Below, piece by piece: positions 48,066-58,006 of a DNA stretch of 64,000 nucleotides. The notes beneath the pieces were generated by a model. That model saw only the letters and a list, made by a program, of their open reading frames with translations. It was not told the DNA's origin and did not search any database. The first letter of the stretch is position 1. Every line of letters begins with the position of its first letter. Source of the DNA: Enterobacillus tribolii. GTDB lineage: Bacteria; Pseudomonadota; Gammaproteobacteria; Enterobacterales; Enterobacteriaceae. The position numbers were made by a program, and so were the translations under genes. Where the stretch lies: assembly GCF_003363015.1 (NCBI RefSeq), contig NZ_QRAP01000009.1, forward strand, positions 62,001-126,000, in the 5' to 3' direction.

Positions 48066-49433
48066 TCAGATAGCCCAGCCGCTGGCGTAGAATGCCACCA
48101 GCAGAACAGCAATGATGACGGTGCCGATATTCAGGCGGCGCCATTCGTTGGAGAAGATGCGGCCAATCACCAGGGTGCTGAAGCCCAGCATGATCCCGGT
48201 AACGATGTTACAGGTCAGCACGATGAAGACTGCGCAAACCAGGCCGGACATCGCGTCAACGAAGTCGTTGAAGTCCAGCTTCGTTACGTTGCTCAGCATC
48301 AGCAGGCCCACGTACATCAGCGCCGGCGCCGTGGCGTAACCGGGAACCAGGTAAGAGAGCGGAGAGAGGAACAGGATCACCAGGAACAGAATCCCGACGA
48401 CCGTGGCCGTCAGCCCGGTTTTCCCGCCTGCGGCGGTTCCTGCGGCAGATTCAATATACACCGCAGCCGGCGCAGCGCCGACCAGGCCGGAGAAAATGCT
48501 GCTCACGGAGTCTGCCGTCAGCGCTTTTCCACCGTTGATGATCTGACCATCTTTATCCAGCAGGTTAGCCTGCCCGGCCACCGCACGGATGGTCCCGGTG
48601 GCGTCGAACACCGCGGTCATCACCAGCGCCAGCACGCTCGGCAATACCGCCATCTTCAGCGCGCCCATGATATCAAGGCTGAAAATCAGCGACTTGCCAT
48701 CTTCACCCGCCAAGCTGGGCAGCGCAAAGAAGCCATGATATTTCACGCTTGGGTCAAAAATCAGGCCGATAACGGAAATCGCGATAATCACCAGCAGGAT
48801 ACCGCCGGGAACTTTCAGCTTTTCCAGACCGAAAATCACCGCCAGGCCCAGCAGGGTCATAATAACGGGGAAAGACGTAAAGTGGCCCAGCGACACCGGT
48901 AAACCTTCCAGCGGGTTCTTAATCACCAGCCCAACACCGTTAGCCGCAATCAACAGCAGGAACAGCCCGATACCGATGCCGGTACCGTGCGCAATGCCCA
49001 TCGGCAGGTTACGCAAAATCCAGGAACGAATGCCGGTAATGGAGATGGCGGTAAACAGAATACCCATCAGGAACACCGCGCCCAACGCAACCGGAATACT
49101 GATCTGCTGCCCCAGCACCAGGCTGAAGGCGGTAAACGCGGTCAGCGAGATAGCACAACCGATCGCCATCGGCAGGTTGGCCCACAGCCCCATCAGCAAC
49201 GAACCGAAACCGGCAACCAGACAGGTCGCAACAAACACTGCGCCGGGAGGAAAACCCGCCTTACCCAACATACTGGGCACGACGATGACGGAATACACCA
49301 TCGCCAGAAACGTGGTCAGCCCCGCCAGCACTTCCTGCCGCACGCTGCTTCCTCTGGCAGAAATCTTAAAATAGGCGTCAAGCGAACCGTTCGGTTTCGC
49401 TCCCTGAGACGCCTGAGAATCATGACTAGACAT
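48066..49433 (-). CDS. ghxQ: Guanine/hypoxanthine permease GhxQ (NCS2, AzgA-like)
   Basis: 455-residue purine permease with about 12-14 transmembrane segments. [40 protein letters not shown] and [20 protein letters not shown] are typical of the GhxP/GhxQ pair. [29 protein letters not shown] and KLDFNDF agree better with GhxQ than GhxP, and the position next to guaD fits ghxQ (ygfQ). ATG 49433 has AGAGGG upstream; the longer frame is rejected. Two PurR-like sites and a structured repeat lie upstream. Confidence 0.87.
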   Translation of the reverse strand: MSSHDSQASQGAKPNGSLDAYFKISARGSSVRQEVLAGLTTFLAMVYSVIVVPSMLGKAGFPPGAVFVATCLVAGFGSLLMGLWANLPMAIGCAISLTAFTAFSLVLGQQISIPVALGAVFLMGILFTAISITGIRSWILRNLPMGIAHGTGIGIGLFLLLIAANGVGLVIKNPLEGLPVSLGHFTSFPVIMTLLGLAVIFGLEKLKVPGGILLVIIAISVIGLIFDPSVKYHGFFALPSLAGEDGKSLIFSLDIMGALKMAVLPSVLALVMTAVFDATGTIRAVAGQANLLDKDGQIINGGKALTADSVSSIFSGLVGAAPAAVYIESAAGTAAGGKTGLTATVVGILFLVILFLSPLSYLVPGYATAPALMYVGLLMLSNVTKLDFNDFVDAMSGLVCAVFIVLTCNIVTGIMLGFSTLVIGRIFSNEWRRLNIGTVIIAVLLVAFYASGWAI

Positions 49434-49608
49434 ATCGATGCCCTCTGAATGTTTACAAACCCTAACCCTGCCCGGTTTCGCTATGCGAAGACTTCCCGGA
49501 AAAAAGAAAACCGCACTACCACTTATTTTTCTCATCACGACGCATCGCGCCATACAACTTAAATATTTCTACACCAAAGCCACTGGCCTCAGCCCCCGCC
49601 GACGAGCT

Positions 49609-49834
49609 CATCGGGCCAGCACGCCCCGCCGGGAAGCGGGGCGAGGCGCGGGGGGAAGGGACGTCCTTCCCGCGCCGGTGCGTTAAGGCCCGATGTGCGA
49701 AGGAGGGAACCCGCGCAGCGGGCGGGGGATGCGGCCCGCACCCTGGGCGCGGGGTGCAGGGGCGGTCGCCTCACCGCCCCTGCCCGGACGCCGCACGGAG
49801 CCGCATATTGCTCGGGAGCCATAGCGTACGGAAC
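49609..49834 (-). repeat. Structured GC-rich dispersed repeat, copy 2
   Basis: 226-bp element, reverse-complement relative of 18436-18667. It keeps GTTCCGTACGCTAT (49821-49834 on the minus strand) and the shared internal blocks. Its stems are GCAGGGGCGGT with ACCGCCCCTGC, CGCCCCGC with GCGGGGCG (49622-49643) and a closing stem CATCGGGCC (49609-49617) with GGCCCGATG (49687-49695). The closing stem has a different sequence from copy 1 but the same place and pairing. It lies between guaD and ghxQ in their transcription direction. Confidence 0.75.
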
Positions 49835-49860
49835 TCTTTCCAATACCCACAAAAACTACT

Positions 49861-49876
49861 CCGCAAACGTTTCCCA
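49861..49876. promoter_or_regulatory. PurR-box-like site 1 upstream of ghxQ
   Basis: CCGCAAACGTTTCCCA matches the PurR consensus ANGCAANCGNTTNCNT except for the outermost base at each end. PurR represses purine synthesis and transport genes when bound to hypoxanthine or guanine. Confidence 0.6.
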
Positions 49877-49892
49877 CCCACCCATAATCAAA

Positions 49893-49908
49893 AAGCAAAC
49901 GATTATCT
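49893..49908. promoter_or_regulatory. PurR-box-like site 2 upstream of ghxQ
   Basis: AAGCAAACGATTATCT matches the PurR consensus at all but one fixed position. It lies 32 bases from site 1, about three helical turns, so both sites face the same side of the DNA. Confidence 0.6.
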
Positions 49909-49948
49909 GACCTTCCCGCCCCCTATTTCAACCAAAAAGCACCCTCTG

Positions 49949-51265
49949 CTATGTGCGTTCGTACACTAATCGACCATCCACATAGGTCCGGTAAATACTC
50001 CGGTCATCCCCCAACGTCATCATGACGAACAATTTATCCATCAGCGTCACGGAGTTATCGTAACGAAGCTGCTGCAACGGCGTCGCCGTCGGTTCCAGCA
50101 CCACGAAATCCGCCTCCTTGCCGATGTTAAAGTTGCCGATGATGTCATCCAGCCCCAGCGCATGCGCCCCGCCCAGCGTGGCGAGATAAAACGCCTCATA
50201 GGCAGACAGCCGGTATCCCTGCAACTGCACCACTTTGTAGGCTTCGTTCAGCGTTTGCAGCATGTTAAACGTGGTGCCTGCGCCGATATCAGTGCCCATC
50301 CCGACCTTGACGCGTTTGCGCCAGGCCTTTTGCAGATTGAACAGGCCGCTGCCGAGATACAGGTTCGAGGTCGGGCAAAACGCGATGGAAGATCCGGTAT
50401 CGTGCAGGCAATCCCACTCTTTCTCTTCAAGGTGGACACAGTGCGCGAACACGCAGTTCTTTCCGGTCAGCCCGTAATGATGATAAACGTCCAGATAACC
50501 ATCCTGCTCAGGGTACAACGACTTTACCCAGGCAATTTCATCTTTGTTTTCGCACAGATGCGTATGCAGATAGGTATCGGGATACTCTTCCCGCAGCCGC
50601 TGCGCCATCGCCAGTTGCTCCGGGCTGGAGGTCGGCGCAAAACGCGGCGTGACGGCATAAAGCAGGCGGCCATTACGGTGCCAGCGTTCAATTAACGCCT
50701 TGCTCTGGGTATAGCTGCTTTCCGCGGTATCCAGCAGGTAATCCGGCGCGTTGCGGTCCATCATCACTTTACCGGCGATCATACGCATATTGATGGTGTG
50801 CGCCGCCTCGAACAGGGCGTCCACCGACTCAGGATGCACCGTGCCGAATACCAGCGCCGTGGTGGTGCCGTTGCGCAACAGTTGTTTGATAAAAAACGCG
50901 GACATCTCACGCGCATATTCCAGATCGTTGTAGCGCCGTTCGGCCGGGAACGTGTGCTTGTTGAGCCACTCCAGCAACTGCTCGCCGTAAGCGCCCACCA
51001 TCTCGCTCTGCGGATAGTGAATGTGAGTATCCACAAACCCAGGAACCACAATCTTGCCGCTGTAATCCCGGATACGGATATCCGGCGGGATCAGGTGCTT
51101 CCCCTCCTCCCACTCCCCGAACCAGCTCACTTTCCCCTGCTTGATCAACAGCAGCCCGTCCTGAATAAAACGCAGCTTCGGCTCAATTTCTTCCGGATGT
51201 TGTACGGTGCCGGTCACATCCAGAAAGCTGCCGCGCACGGCCTTGATCGTATTTTCACACCCCAT
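49949..51265 (-). CDS. guaD: Guanine deaminase
   Basis: 438-residue metal-dependent amidohydrolase that deaminates guanine to xanthine. Zinc ligands are H81 and H83 in VDTHIHYPQSE, with HTHLCEN, HCVHLEE and the Asp in GMGTDIGAG later. PGFVDTHIHYPQ and RFAPTSSPEQL match guanine deaminases of the AtzF/TrzN-type superfamily. AAGGAG precedes the start. xanQ stops 29 bases upstream, so xanthine made here and imported by XanQ share an operon. Confidence 0.95.
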   Translation of the reverse strand: MGCENTIKAVRGSFLDVTGTVQHPEEIEPKLRFIQDGLLLIKQGKVSWFGEWEEGKHLIPPDIRIRDYSGKIVVPGFVDTHIHYPQSEMVGAYGEQLLEWLNKHTFPAERRYNDLEYAREMSAFFIKQLLRNGTTTALVFGTVHPESVDALFEAAHTINMRMIAGKVMMDRNAPDYLLDTAESSYTQSKALIERWHRNGRLLYAVTPRFAPTSSPEQLAMAQRLREEYPDTYLHTHLCENKDEIAWVKSLYPEQDGYLDVYHHYGLTGKNCVFAHCVHLEEKEWDCLHDTGSSIAFCPTSNLYLGSGLFNLQKAWRKRVKVGMGTDIGAGTTFNMLQTLNEAYKVVQLQGYRLSAYEAFYLATLGGAHALGLDDIIGNFNIGKEADFVVLEPTATPLQQLRYDNSVTLMDKLFVMMTLGDDRSIYRTYVDGRLVYERT

Positions 51266-51294
51266 TGTTGACTCCTTTAATCAGGCAACAGCGT

Positions 51295-52701
51295 CTATTC
51301 CGCCTCTTCGTCCGCAGCAGTGCGGATCGCACCGGCGCCCTGCGTCTCTTTTTTGCCCATGGGTAATAACAGATTGAGAATAATGGCCGTCAGGCCGCCG
51401 GCGCAGATGGGGTTTTCCACCAGCACGTACAAAGAATCCGGCAGCACGCGGAATACGTCCGGGTCATAAGACACGCCCAGCCCCAGACCGAGGGAGGTCG
51501 CCACGATAATAGTTTCCCTGCGCCTCAGGCCGTTGGAAATGATGATGCGGATACCCGCGATGGCGATCATGGAGAACATCAGCGTCATCGCCCCGCCCAG
51601 CACGGGTGCGGGAATGGTAGTGAAGAAGCGGCCAATGACGGGGAACAGCCCCAGAATCACCAGGATGATGGCGATCAGTTTGCCTACGTGGCGCGAAGCG
51701 ACGCCGGTCATCTGGATCACGCCGTTGTTCTGGGCGAACGTGGTCAGTGGCAGCGAGCCGAGCGCTGCGGCGATAACGGAAACCAGACCGTCCGCCAGCA
51801 CGCCGCCGCTCAGACGCGCGTTGTACTCTTCCCCTTCTATGGGACGGTTGGACACCATTGCCGTGGCGGTGATATCGCCCACCGCTTCCAGTACGCTCAG
51901 CAAATAGATGGTGCCAGCCACCAGGAAAGCATGCATATCGAAGGTAAAGCCGTATTTGAAGGGAATGGGAACCGTAATGACCGGCAGATTTTGCAGCGGG
52001 GAGAAATCGACCATTCCCAGGCATAGCGCAACGATGTAGCCCACGATCAGCCCGATGGCGATCCCCCCCATGCGCAGCAGCGCGCTTTTGCAGCAGTTAA
52101 AGCCGATAACCACCAGCAGCACCAGCAAACCCACGCCGATGTTCTGATAATTACCGTAGGTGCCCGCACTTTTCGCCGCAAAGCCGCCGCCGAAATCAAT
52201 AATGCCGACTTTGATCAGGCTCAGGCCGATCATCAGCACCACTACGCCGCTGACCGTCGGCGTGATAACCCTGCGCAGATAAGGCAGGATAAAAGATGCG
52301 CCAACCACCAGAAACGCACCGACGAACGACACGCCCAACAGCGTGGATACGATGAGTTCCTCATGCAGCCCGTCGCTTTTCATCGCGCTGCCCAGCGCTA
52401 TCATCACGGTCACGAAAGAAAAGTTAACGGATTGAATGGACAACAGCCCGGAGCCCACCGGCCCGTAGCGATTCACCTGCAGCCATGTGCCGACGCCGGA
52501 GGCGATCATTGCCATGGAAACCAGGTAAGAAGTGATTTCAGTGGACAACCCCAGCGCCGTACCAACAATTAATGCGGGCGCCACCATCGGCACGAAAATC
52601 GCCAACAGATGGGTAACGGCACCGACCAGCGCCTGGTAAAACGGAGGTTTGTCCTCCAGTTGATAAATAAGATCCCCGGTAGAGTGTTGTATATCAGACA
52701 T
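51295..52701 (-). CDS. xanQ: Xanthine permease XanQ (NCS2)
   Basis: 468-residue proton-coupled xanthine symporter of the NCS2 family. Start MSDIQHSTGDLIYQLEDKPP and motif LLSVLEAVGDITATAMVSNRP agree with E. coli XanQ. SIQSVNFSFVTVMIALG and the NNGVIQMTGVASR segment (helix 9-10 region) support xanthine rather than uracil specificity. About 14 membrane segments. It lies between xdhD and guaD, as in the E. coli ygf cluster. Confidence 0.93.
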   Translation of the reverse strand: MSDIQHSTGDLIYQLEDKPPFYQALVGAVTHLLAIFVPMVAPALIVGTALGLSTEITSYLVSMAMIASGVGTWLQVNRYGPVGSGLLSIQSVNFSFVTVMIALGSAMKSDGLHEELIVSTLLGVSFVGAFLVVGASFILPYLRRVITPTVSGVVVLMIGLSLIKVGIIDFGGGFAAKSAGTYGNYQNIGVGLLVLLVVIGFNCCKSALLRMGGIAIGLIVGYIVALCLGMVDFSPLQNLPVITVPIPFKYGFTFDMHAFLVAGTIYLLSVLEAVGDITATAMVSNRPIEGEEYNARLSGGVLADGLVSVIAAALGSLPLTTFAQNNGVIQMTGVASRHVGKLIAIILVILGLFPVIGRFFTTIPAPVLGGAMTLMFSMIAIAGIRIIISNGLRRRETIIVATSLGLGLGVSYDPDVFRVLPDSLYVLVENPICAGGLTAIILNLLLPMGKKETQGAGAIRTAADEEAE

Positions 52702-52889
52702 CCCTTTACTCCTTCACAGTAAATTCGATCGCCTGATTCAATAACGACATATAATCGGCCGTATTCCCTGTACAACGCCGCTCAACAAAAACAACCCACC
52801 CTAAGCTTTTTACGCTTATTCATTTCTTCCCGTTATTCGGGAATATTTCCGGCGCAACGACAGAACAGCCCGATATATTGAATCGTTCA

Positions 52890-52913
52890 CCGGAGCATCG
52901 GCTGATGCCCCGG
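52890..52913 (-). terminator. Hairpin between xdhD and xanQ
   Basis: CCGGAGCATC pairs with GATGCCCCGG (one G-T wobble) around GGCT in the 258-base gap. No T-run follows; it may attenuate or stabilise the transcript. The rest of this gap shows no gene. Confidence 0.35.
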
Positions 52914-52959
52914 TTCGACAATCAACGAATAGATAATCCTATAGCTACAGCTCCTTTAT

Positions 52960-55839
52960 TCAGGCAGAGAGTTTATTCAGCCCACGCAGGATTTTTTCCG
53001 GCGTGAAATGCCACTCACGCAGCCATACACCGCAGGCGTCGTGGATTGCGGTAGCAATCGCCGGCGCTGCGCCGTTTACACCAATTTCTGAAATAGACTT
53101 GGCGCCATACGGCCCCACTTTGTCATCGCTCGGCACCAGGAACGCGCGGAAGTCACGGGGAATATCGCCGATCTTCGGCGCGCCGTAGGTTTTCAGATCG
53201 CGGGTTATGGGCGAACCCTGCTCGTCGTAGATAATCTCTTCCGACATACTGTGACCAATGGCGCGCATTGACGCCCCGTAAATCTGCCCCAGCGCCAATT
53301 CCGGGTTCACCGGCGTACCGCAGTCCAGCAGGGCATAGAACTTATCCAGCCGGATCTCGCCGGTCCGCACGTTAACCGCGACCTCGGCGAAGTTTGCGCC
53401 GTAAGGGAAGGCGAAGTCCGGCGTGATGTAGCTCGCCGTTGCCACCAGGGTGCCGAAGCCGGTTCCGGTTTCGCCTTTATGCGCGATTTGACCGAAGGTC
53501 ACTTCGCCTTTCTTGCCCCGCACGATACCCGGCGCGACCAGCGTGACGTCGCTTTCCGGCTCATCCAGCATTTGGGCGCCGTAATGCAGGATTTTCACCC
53601 GCAGATTCTCCGCCGCCATTTTTGCCGCGTTGCCGGAGAAGCAGGTGCCCGAAGAGGCATAGGCTCCCTTATCAAACAATGCATGGTCGGTGTCGCCGGA
53701 GATAACATGTACGTCGCTTATCGGGCAGCACAGCACTTCCGCCGCCAGCTTAGCCACGACGGTATCCAGCCCGGTGCCGATGTCCGCGCCGCCGGAGTGA
53801 ACGATGATGGTGCCGTCGGATTCCAGCTTAATCATGCAGTTCGCCTGATCGATATCCGGGATACCGGACTTCTGCATGATGATCGCCACACCGCGCCCCG
53901 TTCGCCAGTCGCCCTGCGCCCCGGCCTTGGGCGTATCCCAGCCAAACCACTCGCGCCCTTTGCGCAAGATAGGTTCCAGCGCACAGCTGGCGGCAGAGGG
54001 AACCGACGTCGGCATTTTGCCTTCGCCGATCGCGCCCAGAATCTTCAGCTCCTGGCCTTCATGTACGCGGTTGCGCTCAATCATGTCCATCAGGCTGATG
54101 CCCAGTTTCTCACCCAGCTCCGCCAGCGCCATTGTCAGCGCGAAGTTGCCTTTCGGCGCGCCGTAGCCCTGATAAGCCCCGTTGGGGCAGATGTTGCTGT
54201 AATAGGTAGTTACCTGGAAATTGACGTTGTCGCAGGGATAAAGCGGCAGCGACAGCGCCGGGCCGTTACTCGGCACCGTCAGCGCGTGGTTGCCGTACGG
54301 GCCGGTATTGGCGCGGAAATCCATGTCGATGGCGGTCAGGCGGCCATCTTTGGTCGCGCCCAGCTTGACCTTCACCTTGGCGACATGACGCGAGGTATTG
54401 CTGATGAACTCTTCTTCACGGGTATAACGGAAGTAAACCGGACGTCCGGTGACGCAGGTCGCCCAGGCGCAGACCTCTTCCAGCAGGATATCCTGCTTGG
54501 AGCCGAAGCCGCCGCCGACGCGCTCTTTAATCACGTGCACCTTGTTTTGCTTCATCCCGACGATGCGCGCTACCTGACGACGCACGTGCCACGGCACCTG
54601 CGTGGAGGCATGAATCACCAGACGCTCGCCGTCCATGTAGGTGTAACAGATATGAGGCTCGGTCGGGCATTGTTGCGCCTGCTTCGACTCATAGGTACGT
54701 TCGATAACCACGTCCGCTTCGGCAAAACCTTTTTCCACATCCCCGATGCGGCCATGAACGCCGGCGGCGATATTCTCATGCGGGCGCGCGCCAATGGGGA
54801 AGTTGATGATCATATGCTCGCCGCGATCCGCCGAACCGAGGTTTTGCTCCGCCAGATCGGCGGGGGCGCCACCGGCATACACGATCGGTTCGTCATGAAT
54901 GATGGGCGCATCTTTCGCCATCGCTTCGTCAATGGACATCACCGGGCGCAGGACTTCATATTCCACGTCAATCAGCGCCAAGGCGGCCAGGGCGATCTCT
55001 TCGCTTTCCGCTACCACCGCTGCAACGCGGTCGCCAACGTGACGCAGCTTTTTACCAAACATGCGGCGATCCAGCGGCGACGGTTCCGGCGCGCTCTGCC
55101 CACCCGGGGTGTAATAGACATCCGGGCAGTTACGGTGAGTGATAACGTGCACCACGCCAGGCAGGGCTTCTGCCTTGCTGACGTCCAGATGGGTAATCAA
55201 CGCATGAGGGTGCGGGCTGCGCAGCATCTTAACGACGCAGGCGTCCCGGCTGATGCGATCTTCTACGTAGCAGGGCTTGGCCTGCACCATTTTGGCGGAA
55301 TCCACCTTCGGGCAAATTTTTCCCACCACGTTCAGGTCGTCGCGAAACTCCGGCGCTACCTGGGCCTGAAAATCCGGATCGGCCTTCCGGGAACAGACCA
55401 GAGCCACCACCTGGTAGAACTGCTGATAACCCGCATCGCGGCTGAACAACCCGGACAACGCGTCATCGATCTGATCGCGCGACGGCGCGGGAATGCGCTC
55501 CAGTAACTCGGTCAGGATCAGCGCCGCGGCCGGATCGTTGTAGCCGGACTGTACGACGCCGACATCCACCATCGCCTGCTGCACGACGCTGAGCTGATTC
55601 CAGCTCCCCAGCGACTCGGCGGTTCTGATTTCACCGCCTTCAATCTGCGCCGCAATCAACAGCGATGCGTTAACCACCACACCGTTGAAAATAATCGCGT
55701 CGGAGCCGGCGAAGCCGAATCCGTCATCGCTGTTACGTACCGAATGCATGCCGAGATCGAACAAAAGCTTTTGTACGTTTTCGCCCAGCGGGCAGTCGAG
55801 GGTGCGGGGAGTCCCGTTCAGGGTAAAACAGATAGCCAT
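52960..55839 (-). CDS. xdhD: Selenium-dependent-type xanthine dehydrogenase/hydroxylase XdhD
   Basis: 959-residue molybdenum hydroxylase of the xanthine dehydrogenase family. Residues 1-150 align with the [2Fe-2S] domain of such enzymes but lack all its iron-sulfur cysteines (SDDGFGFAGSDAIIFNG replaces the GCxxGxCGAC motif). The molybdenum domain is intact, with ERVGGGFGSKQDILLEE, GAYQGYGAPKGNF and the conserved Glu segment KSISEIGVNGAAPAI. The frame opens at 56067; ATG 55839 follows the ygfM stop by 1 base and matches the E. coli start. Substrate is unproven, probably a purine. Confidence 0.93.
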   Translation of the reverse strand: MAICFTLNGTPRTLDCPLGENVQKLLFDLGMHSVRNSDDGFGFAGSDAIIFNGVVVNASLLIAAQIEGGEIRTAESLGSWNQLSVVQQAMVDVGVVQSGYNDPAAALILTELLERIPAPSRDQIDDALSGLFSRDAGYQQFYQVVALVCSRKADPDFQAQVAPEFRDDLNVVGKICPKVDSAKMVQAKPCYVEDRISRDACVVKMLRSPHPHALITHLDVSKAEALPGVVHVITHRNCPDVYYTPGGQSAPEPSPLDRRMFGKKLRHVGDRVAAVVAESEEIALAALALIDVEYEVLRPVMSIDEAMAKDAPIIHDEPIVYAGGAPADLAEQNLGSADRGEHMIINFPIGARPHENIAAGVHGRIGDVEKGFAEADVVIERTYESKQAQQCPTEPHICYTYMDGERLVIHASTQVPWHVRRQVARIVGMKQNKVHVIKERVGGGFGSKQDILLEEVCAWATCVTGRPVYFRYTREEEFISNTSRHVAKVKVKLGATKDGRLTAIDMDFRANTGPYGNHALTVPSNGPALSLPLYPCDNVNFQVTTYYSNICPNGAYQGYGAPKGNFALTMALAELGEKLGISLMDMIERNRVHEGQELKILGAIGEGKMPTSVPSAASCALEPILRKGREWFGWDTPKAGAQGDWRTGRGVAIIMQKSGIPDIDQANCMIKLESDGTIIVHSGGADIGTGLDTVVAKLAAEVLCCPISDVHVISGDTDHALFDKGAYASSGTCFSGNAAKMAAENLRVKILHYGAQMLDEPESDVTLVAPGIVRGKKGEVTFGQIAHKGETGTGFGTLVATASYITPDFAFPYGANFAEVAVNVRTGEIRLDKFYALLDCGTPVNPELALGQIYGASMRAIGHSMSEEIIYDEQGSPITRDLKTYGAPKIGDIPRDFRAFLVPSDDKVGPYGAKSISEIGVNGAAPAIATAIHDACGVWLREWHFTPEKILRGLNKLSA

Positions 55840-55840
55840 G

Positions 55841-56617
55841 TTACTGTCCCTCCTGCATTTGCCGGCAATCTGCCAGCAGGTCCGCCACGACCACGCCAGC
55901 GATATAGCGTTTGTAAACCGCGCTGCCGCAAATATCATCCTGCGGTGCGATCGATGCGCTGACGACCTGCTCCAGGGCGGCATTTTCCAGCCCGCTCTTT
56001 TCTGCGTCACGCAGCCGTATCGTGCCCTGCGCCACACCGTCCAGGGCGACCCGCATGCCGGCGGCATCGCTCAGCGACACTGCCGCCGTCAGCACGGCCA
56101 AACCGGCTGCGGAACGGGCCACTTTGCGCGTTGCACAGCGGCGGTAAGGATCGGGCAGCACGACCTTCAGCAGCAGCTCATGACGCGGTGAATTCAGGTA
56201 GTCTTCAATCTCTACCGTATTCCCCCCGGCGGTAACGACGTTGGCGTCCAGCGCCAGCAACACGGGTAATAACACGGACTCCTGTTGTTGCGCGGCAATC
56301 TCGCCGCCCAGCGTGGCCTGGTTGCGCACGTGGCGGGAGTAAACGAATCCAGGTGCATCACGCAGCGCCTGCGGGATCAGCGGGGTATCAATCAGCGCCT
56401 GCAGCGTTACCATTGCGCCGATATGCAACTGCCCGTCCTGCCAGCTCACGTCGTTAAGGCCGAGACGCGCGAGGGAGATGCCGACCCGTTTTGACGTCCG
56501 GGTCGGGGCGGCGTTCAACTTACTGCCACCACCGACATAGACGGCCTCATCAAGAAACTGACGTTTGAGCTCCAACGCCTGCTGCACCGATTCTGGCCTG
56601 AAGAATTGCTCAATCAT
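55841..56617 (-). CDS. ygfM: FAD-binding oxidoreductase subunit YgfM
   Basis: 258-residue FAD subunit of the molybdenum hydroxylase family (CO dehydrogenase flavoprotein-like). FAD-contact motifs are VGGGSKLNAAPTR (near residues 28-40) and RNQATLGGEIAA (about 98-109). It probably accepts electrons from XdhD, whose gene begins 1 base after the stop. The [2Fe-2S] relay normally between the two subunits is missing from XdhD. Confidence 0.92.
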   Translation of the reverse strand: MIEQFFRPESVQQALELKRQFLDEAVYVGGGSKLNAAPTRTSKRVGISLARLGLNDVSWQDGQLHIGAMVTLQALIDTPLIPQALRDAPGFVYSRHVRNQATLGGEIAAQQQESVLLPVLLALDANVVTAGGNTVEIEDYLNSPRHELLLKVVLPDPYRRCATRKVARSAAGLAVLTAAVSLSDAAGMRVALDGVAQGTIRLRDAEKSGLENAALEQVVSASIAPQDDICGSAVYKRYIAGVVVADLLADCRQMQEGQ

Positions 56618-56674
56618 TTTTTGTCCTCTTCAGATGCAATCCGCCTCCGTACGATGCGGAGGCGGTTAATTCAC

Positions 56675-58003
56675 TCAATCAAGGGCGTCCATTCGTTGCC
56701 ATAGCCGGGCTGCGACCTTCGCGGCTTCCGCATAAAGCGGTTCGACATCAAACGGGAACGCGCCGTTTTCATACACCATGCGCCCTTCCACCATCACGCT
56801 GTCAACGCTGCCGGACCCCATACCAAAAGCCAGGTGTCCGCCGATGTTTTGCGCGGCCAGCGGCGTCGGGCAGTCATAAGCGCAAAGGGTAAGATCTGCT
56901 TTATATCCGGCTTCCAGACGGCCAAACTTCGCCCCGAAGTTGCGCTCCAGCAGGCGGTTACCGTTCCACAGGAAACGCGTGAAGCTATCCGGCCACAGCG
57001 GACCACCCGCGTCACGGTGTTTGAAGAACGCGAACTTCAGCTCTTCGAACATATCCGAACCGATGCCGTCAGTACCGAGCGCCAGGTTGCGGTACTCCGC
57101 CAGACGATGGTTATAACCGACATGGTTGTTCATGTTGGAACGCGCGTTATGCACCAGGAAGGCATCGCGCTCGTTGAGCAGAGCAATGTCGTCGGAAGAG
57201 AGGTACAAACCGTGCGCCACCAGCGTTTTGGCATCGATCAGGTCAAACTCAGCCAGACGAACGATCAGATCCTTGCCGTATTTGTCATGGCTGTGGGAAA
57301 CGTCGTAGCTGTCCTCCGCCGCGTGGATATGCAAACCGCGGCCAGTAGCCTTGATCGCTTCACGCAGCATGCCCAGCCCTTCATCCGACACCGTAAACGG
57401 GGCATGGGCGCCGATATGCGCTTCAACCAGATAAGGCTCTTTCCCTTCGGCTTTGGCCTGGTCAATCTGACGGGCAAAAGCGATGTTCTCTTCTACACCC
57501 GCCTGCAATTCCCGTACGCCGCCGTTGCGATCGGTCGTTTCAAAACAGGTCATACCGCGCAACCCGGCTTTCAGAAAGCCTTTGCGCAGGGTATTCAGCG
57601 ATCCGGCGATGTAATTGGGCGAAGCATGGTGGTCGATCACCGCGGTACACCCGCTCTTGATCGCCTCCAGTGAACAGATCAGCCCGCTGTAGTAGAGCGA
57701 CTCTTCATCCAGCGCCCGATCCAGCCGCCACCACAGGTTTTTCAGCGTGGAGATGAAATCCGGGCTGGGCGCGATGTTCGCCATGATGCCGCGTGACAGG
57801 CCAGAGTAAAAATGGTTGTGGGAGCAGACAATCCCCGGCATCACCAGTTTGCCCCCCATCTCTTTCACTTCCGCGCCAGGATATTTCGTGCTGAGATTGC
57901 TGCCGACTTCGCGGATCTCCGCACCGTCGATGGCGATATCTACATTTTCCCGCACGGAGGCCGGCTCAAACTGTACGGCGGTGACATTCTTCAAAATCAG
58001 CAT
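56675..58003 (-). CDS. ssnA: Putative aminohydrolase SsnA
   Basis: 442-residue amidohydrolase-superfamily protein. Metal-binding CSHNHFYSGLSRG follows the usual PGIVCSHNH start, and HIHAAEDSYD, VAHGLYL and LGTDGIGSD mark the other ligand sites. In E. coli ssnA is tied to survival in stationary phase, and the family is linked to selenium-dependent hydroxylase clusters. The substrate is unknown. It begins 3 bases after the ygfK stop. Confidence 0.92.
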   Translation of the reverse strand: MLILKNVTAVQFEPASVRENVDIAIDGAEIREVGSNLSTKYPGAEVKEMGGKLVMPGIVCSHNHFYSGLSRGIMANIAPSPDFISTLKNLWWRLDRALDEESLYYSGLICSLEAIKSGCTAVIDHHASPNYIAGSLNTLRKGFLKAGLRGMTCFETTDRNGGVRELQAGVEENIAFARQIDQAKAEGKEPYLVEAHIGAHAPFTVSDEGLGMLREAIKATGRGLHIHAAEDSYDVSHSHDKYGKDLIVRLAEFDLIDAKTLVAHGLYLSSDDIALLNERDAFLVHNARSNMNNHVGYNHRLAEYRNLALGTDGIGSDMFEELKFAFFKHRDAGGPLWPDSFTRFLWNGNRLLERNFGAKFGRLEAGYKADLTLCAYDCPTPLAAQNIGGHLAFGMGSGSVDSVMVEGRMVYENGAFPFDVEPLYAEAAKVAARLWQRMDALD

Positions 58004-58006
58004 GGT

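Noticed and set aside
46944-48902. 652-codon plus-strand frame opposite the antiporter and ghxQ genes
   Set aside because: His/Gln/Arg-rich shadow of two conserved membrane protein genes; it spans their terminator.
53479-55506. 675-codon plus-strand frame opposite xdhD
   Set aside because: Antisense shadow with no recognisable protein.
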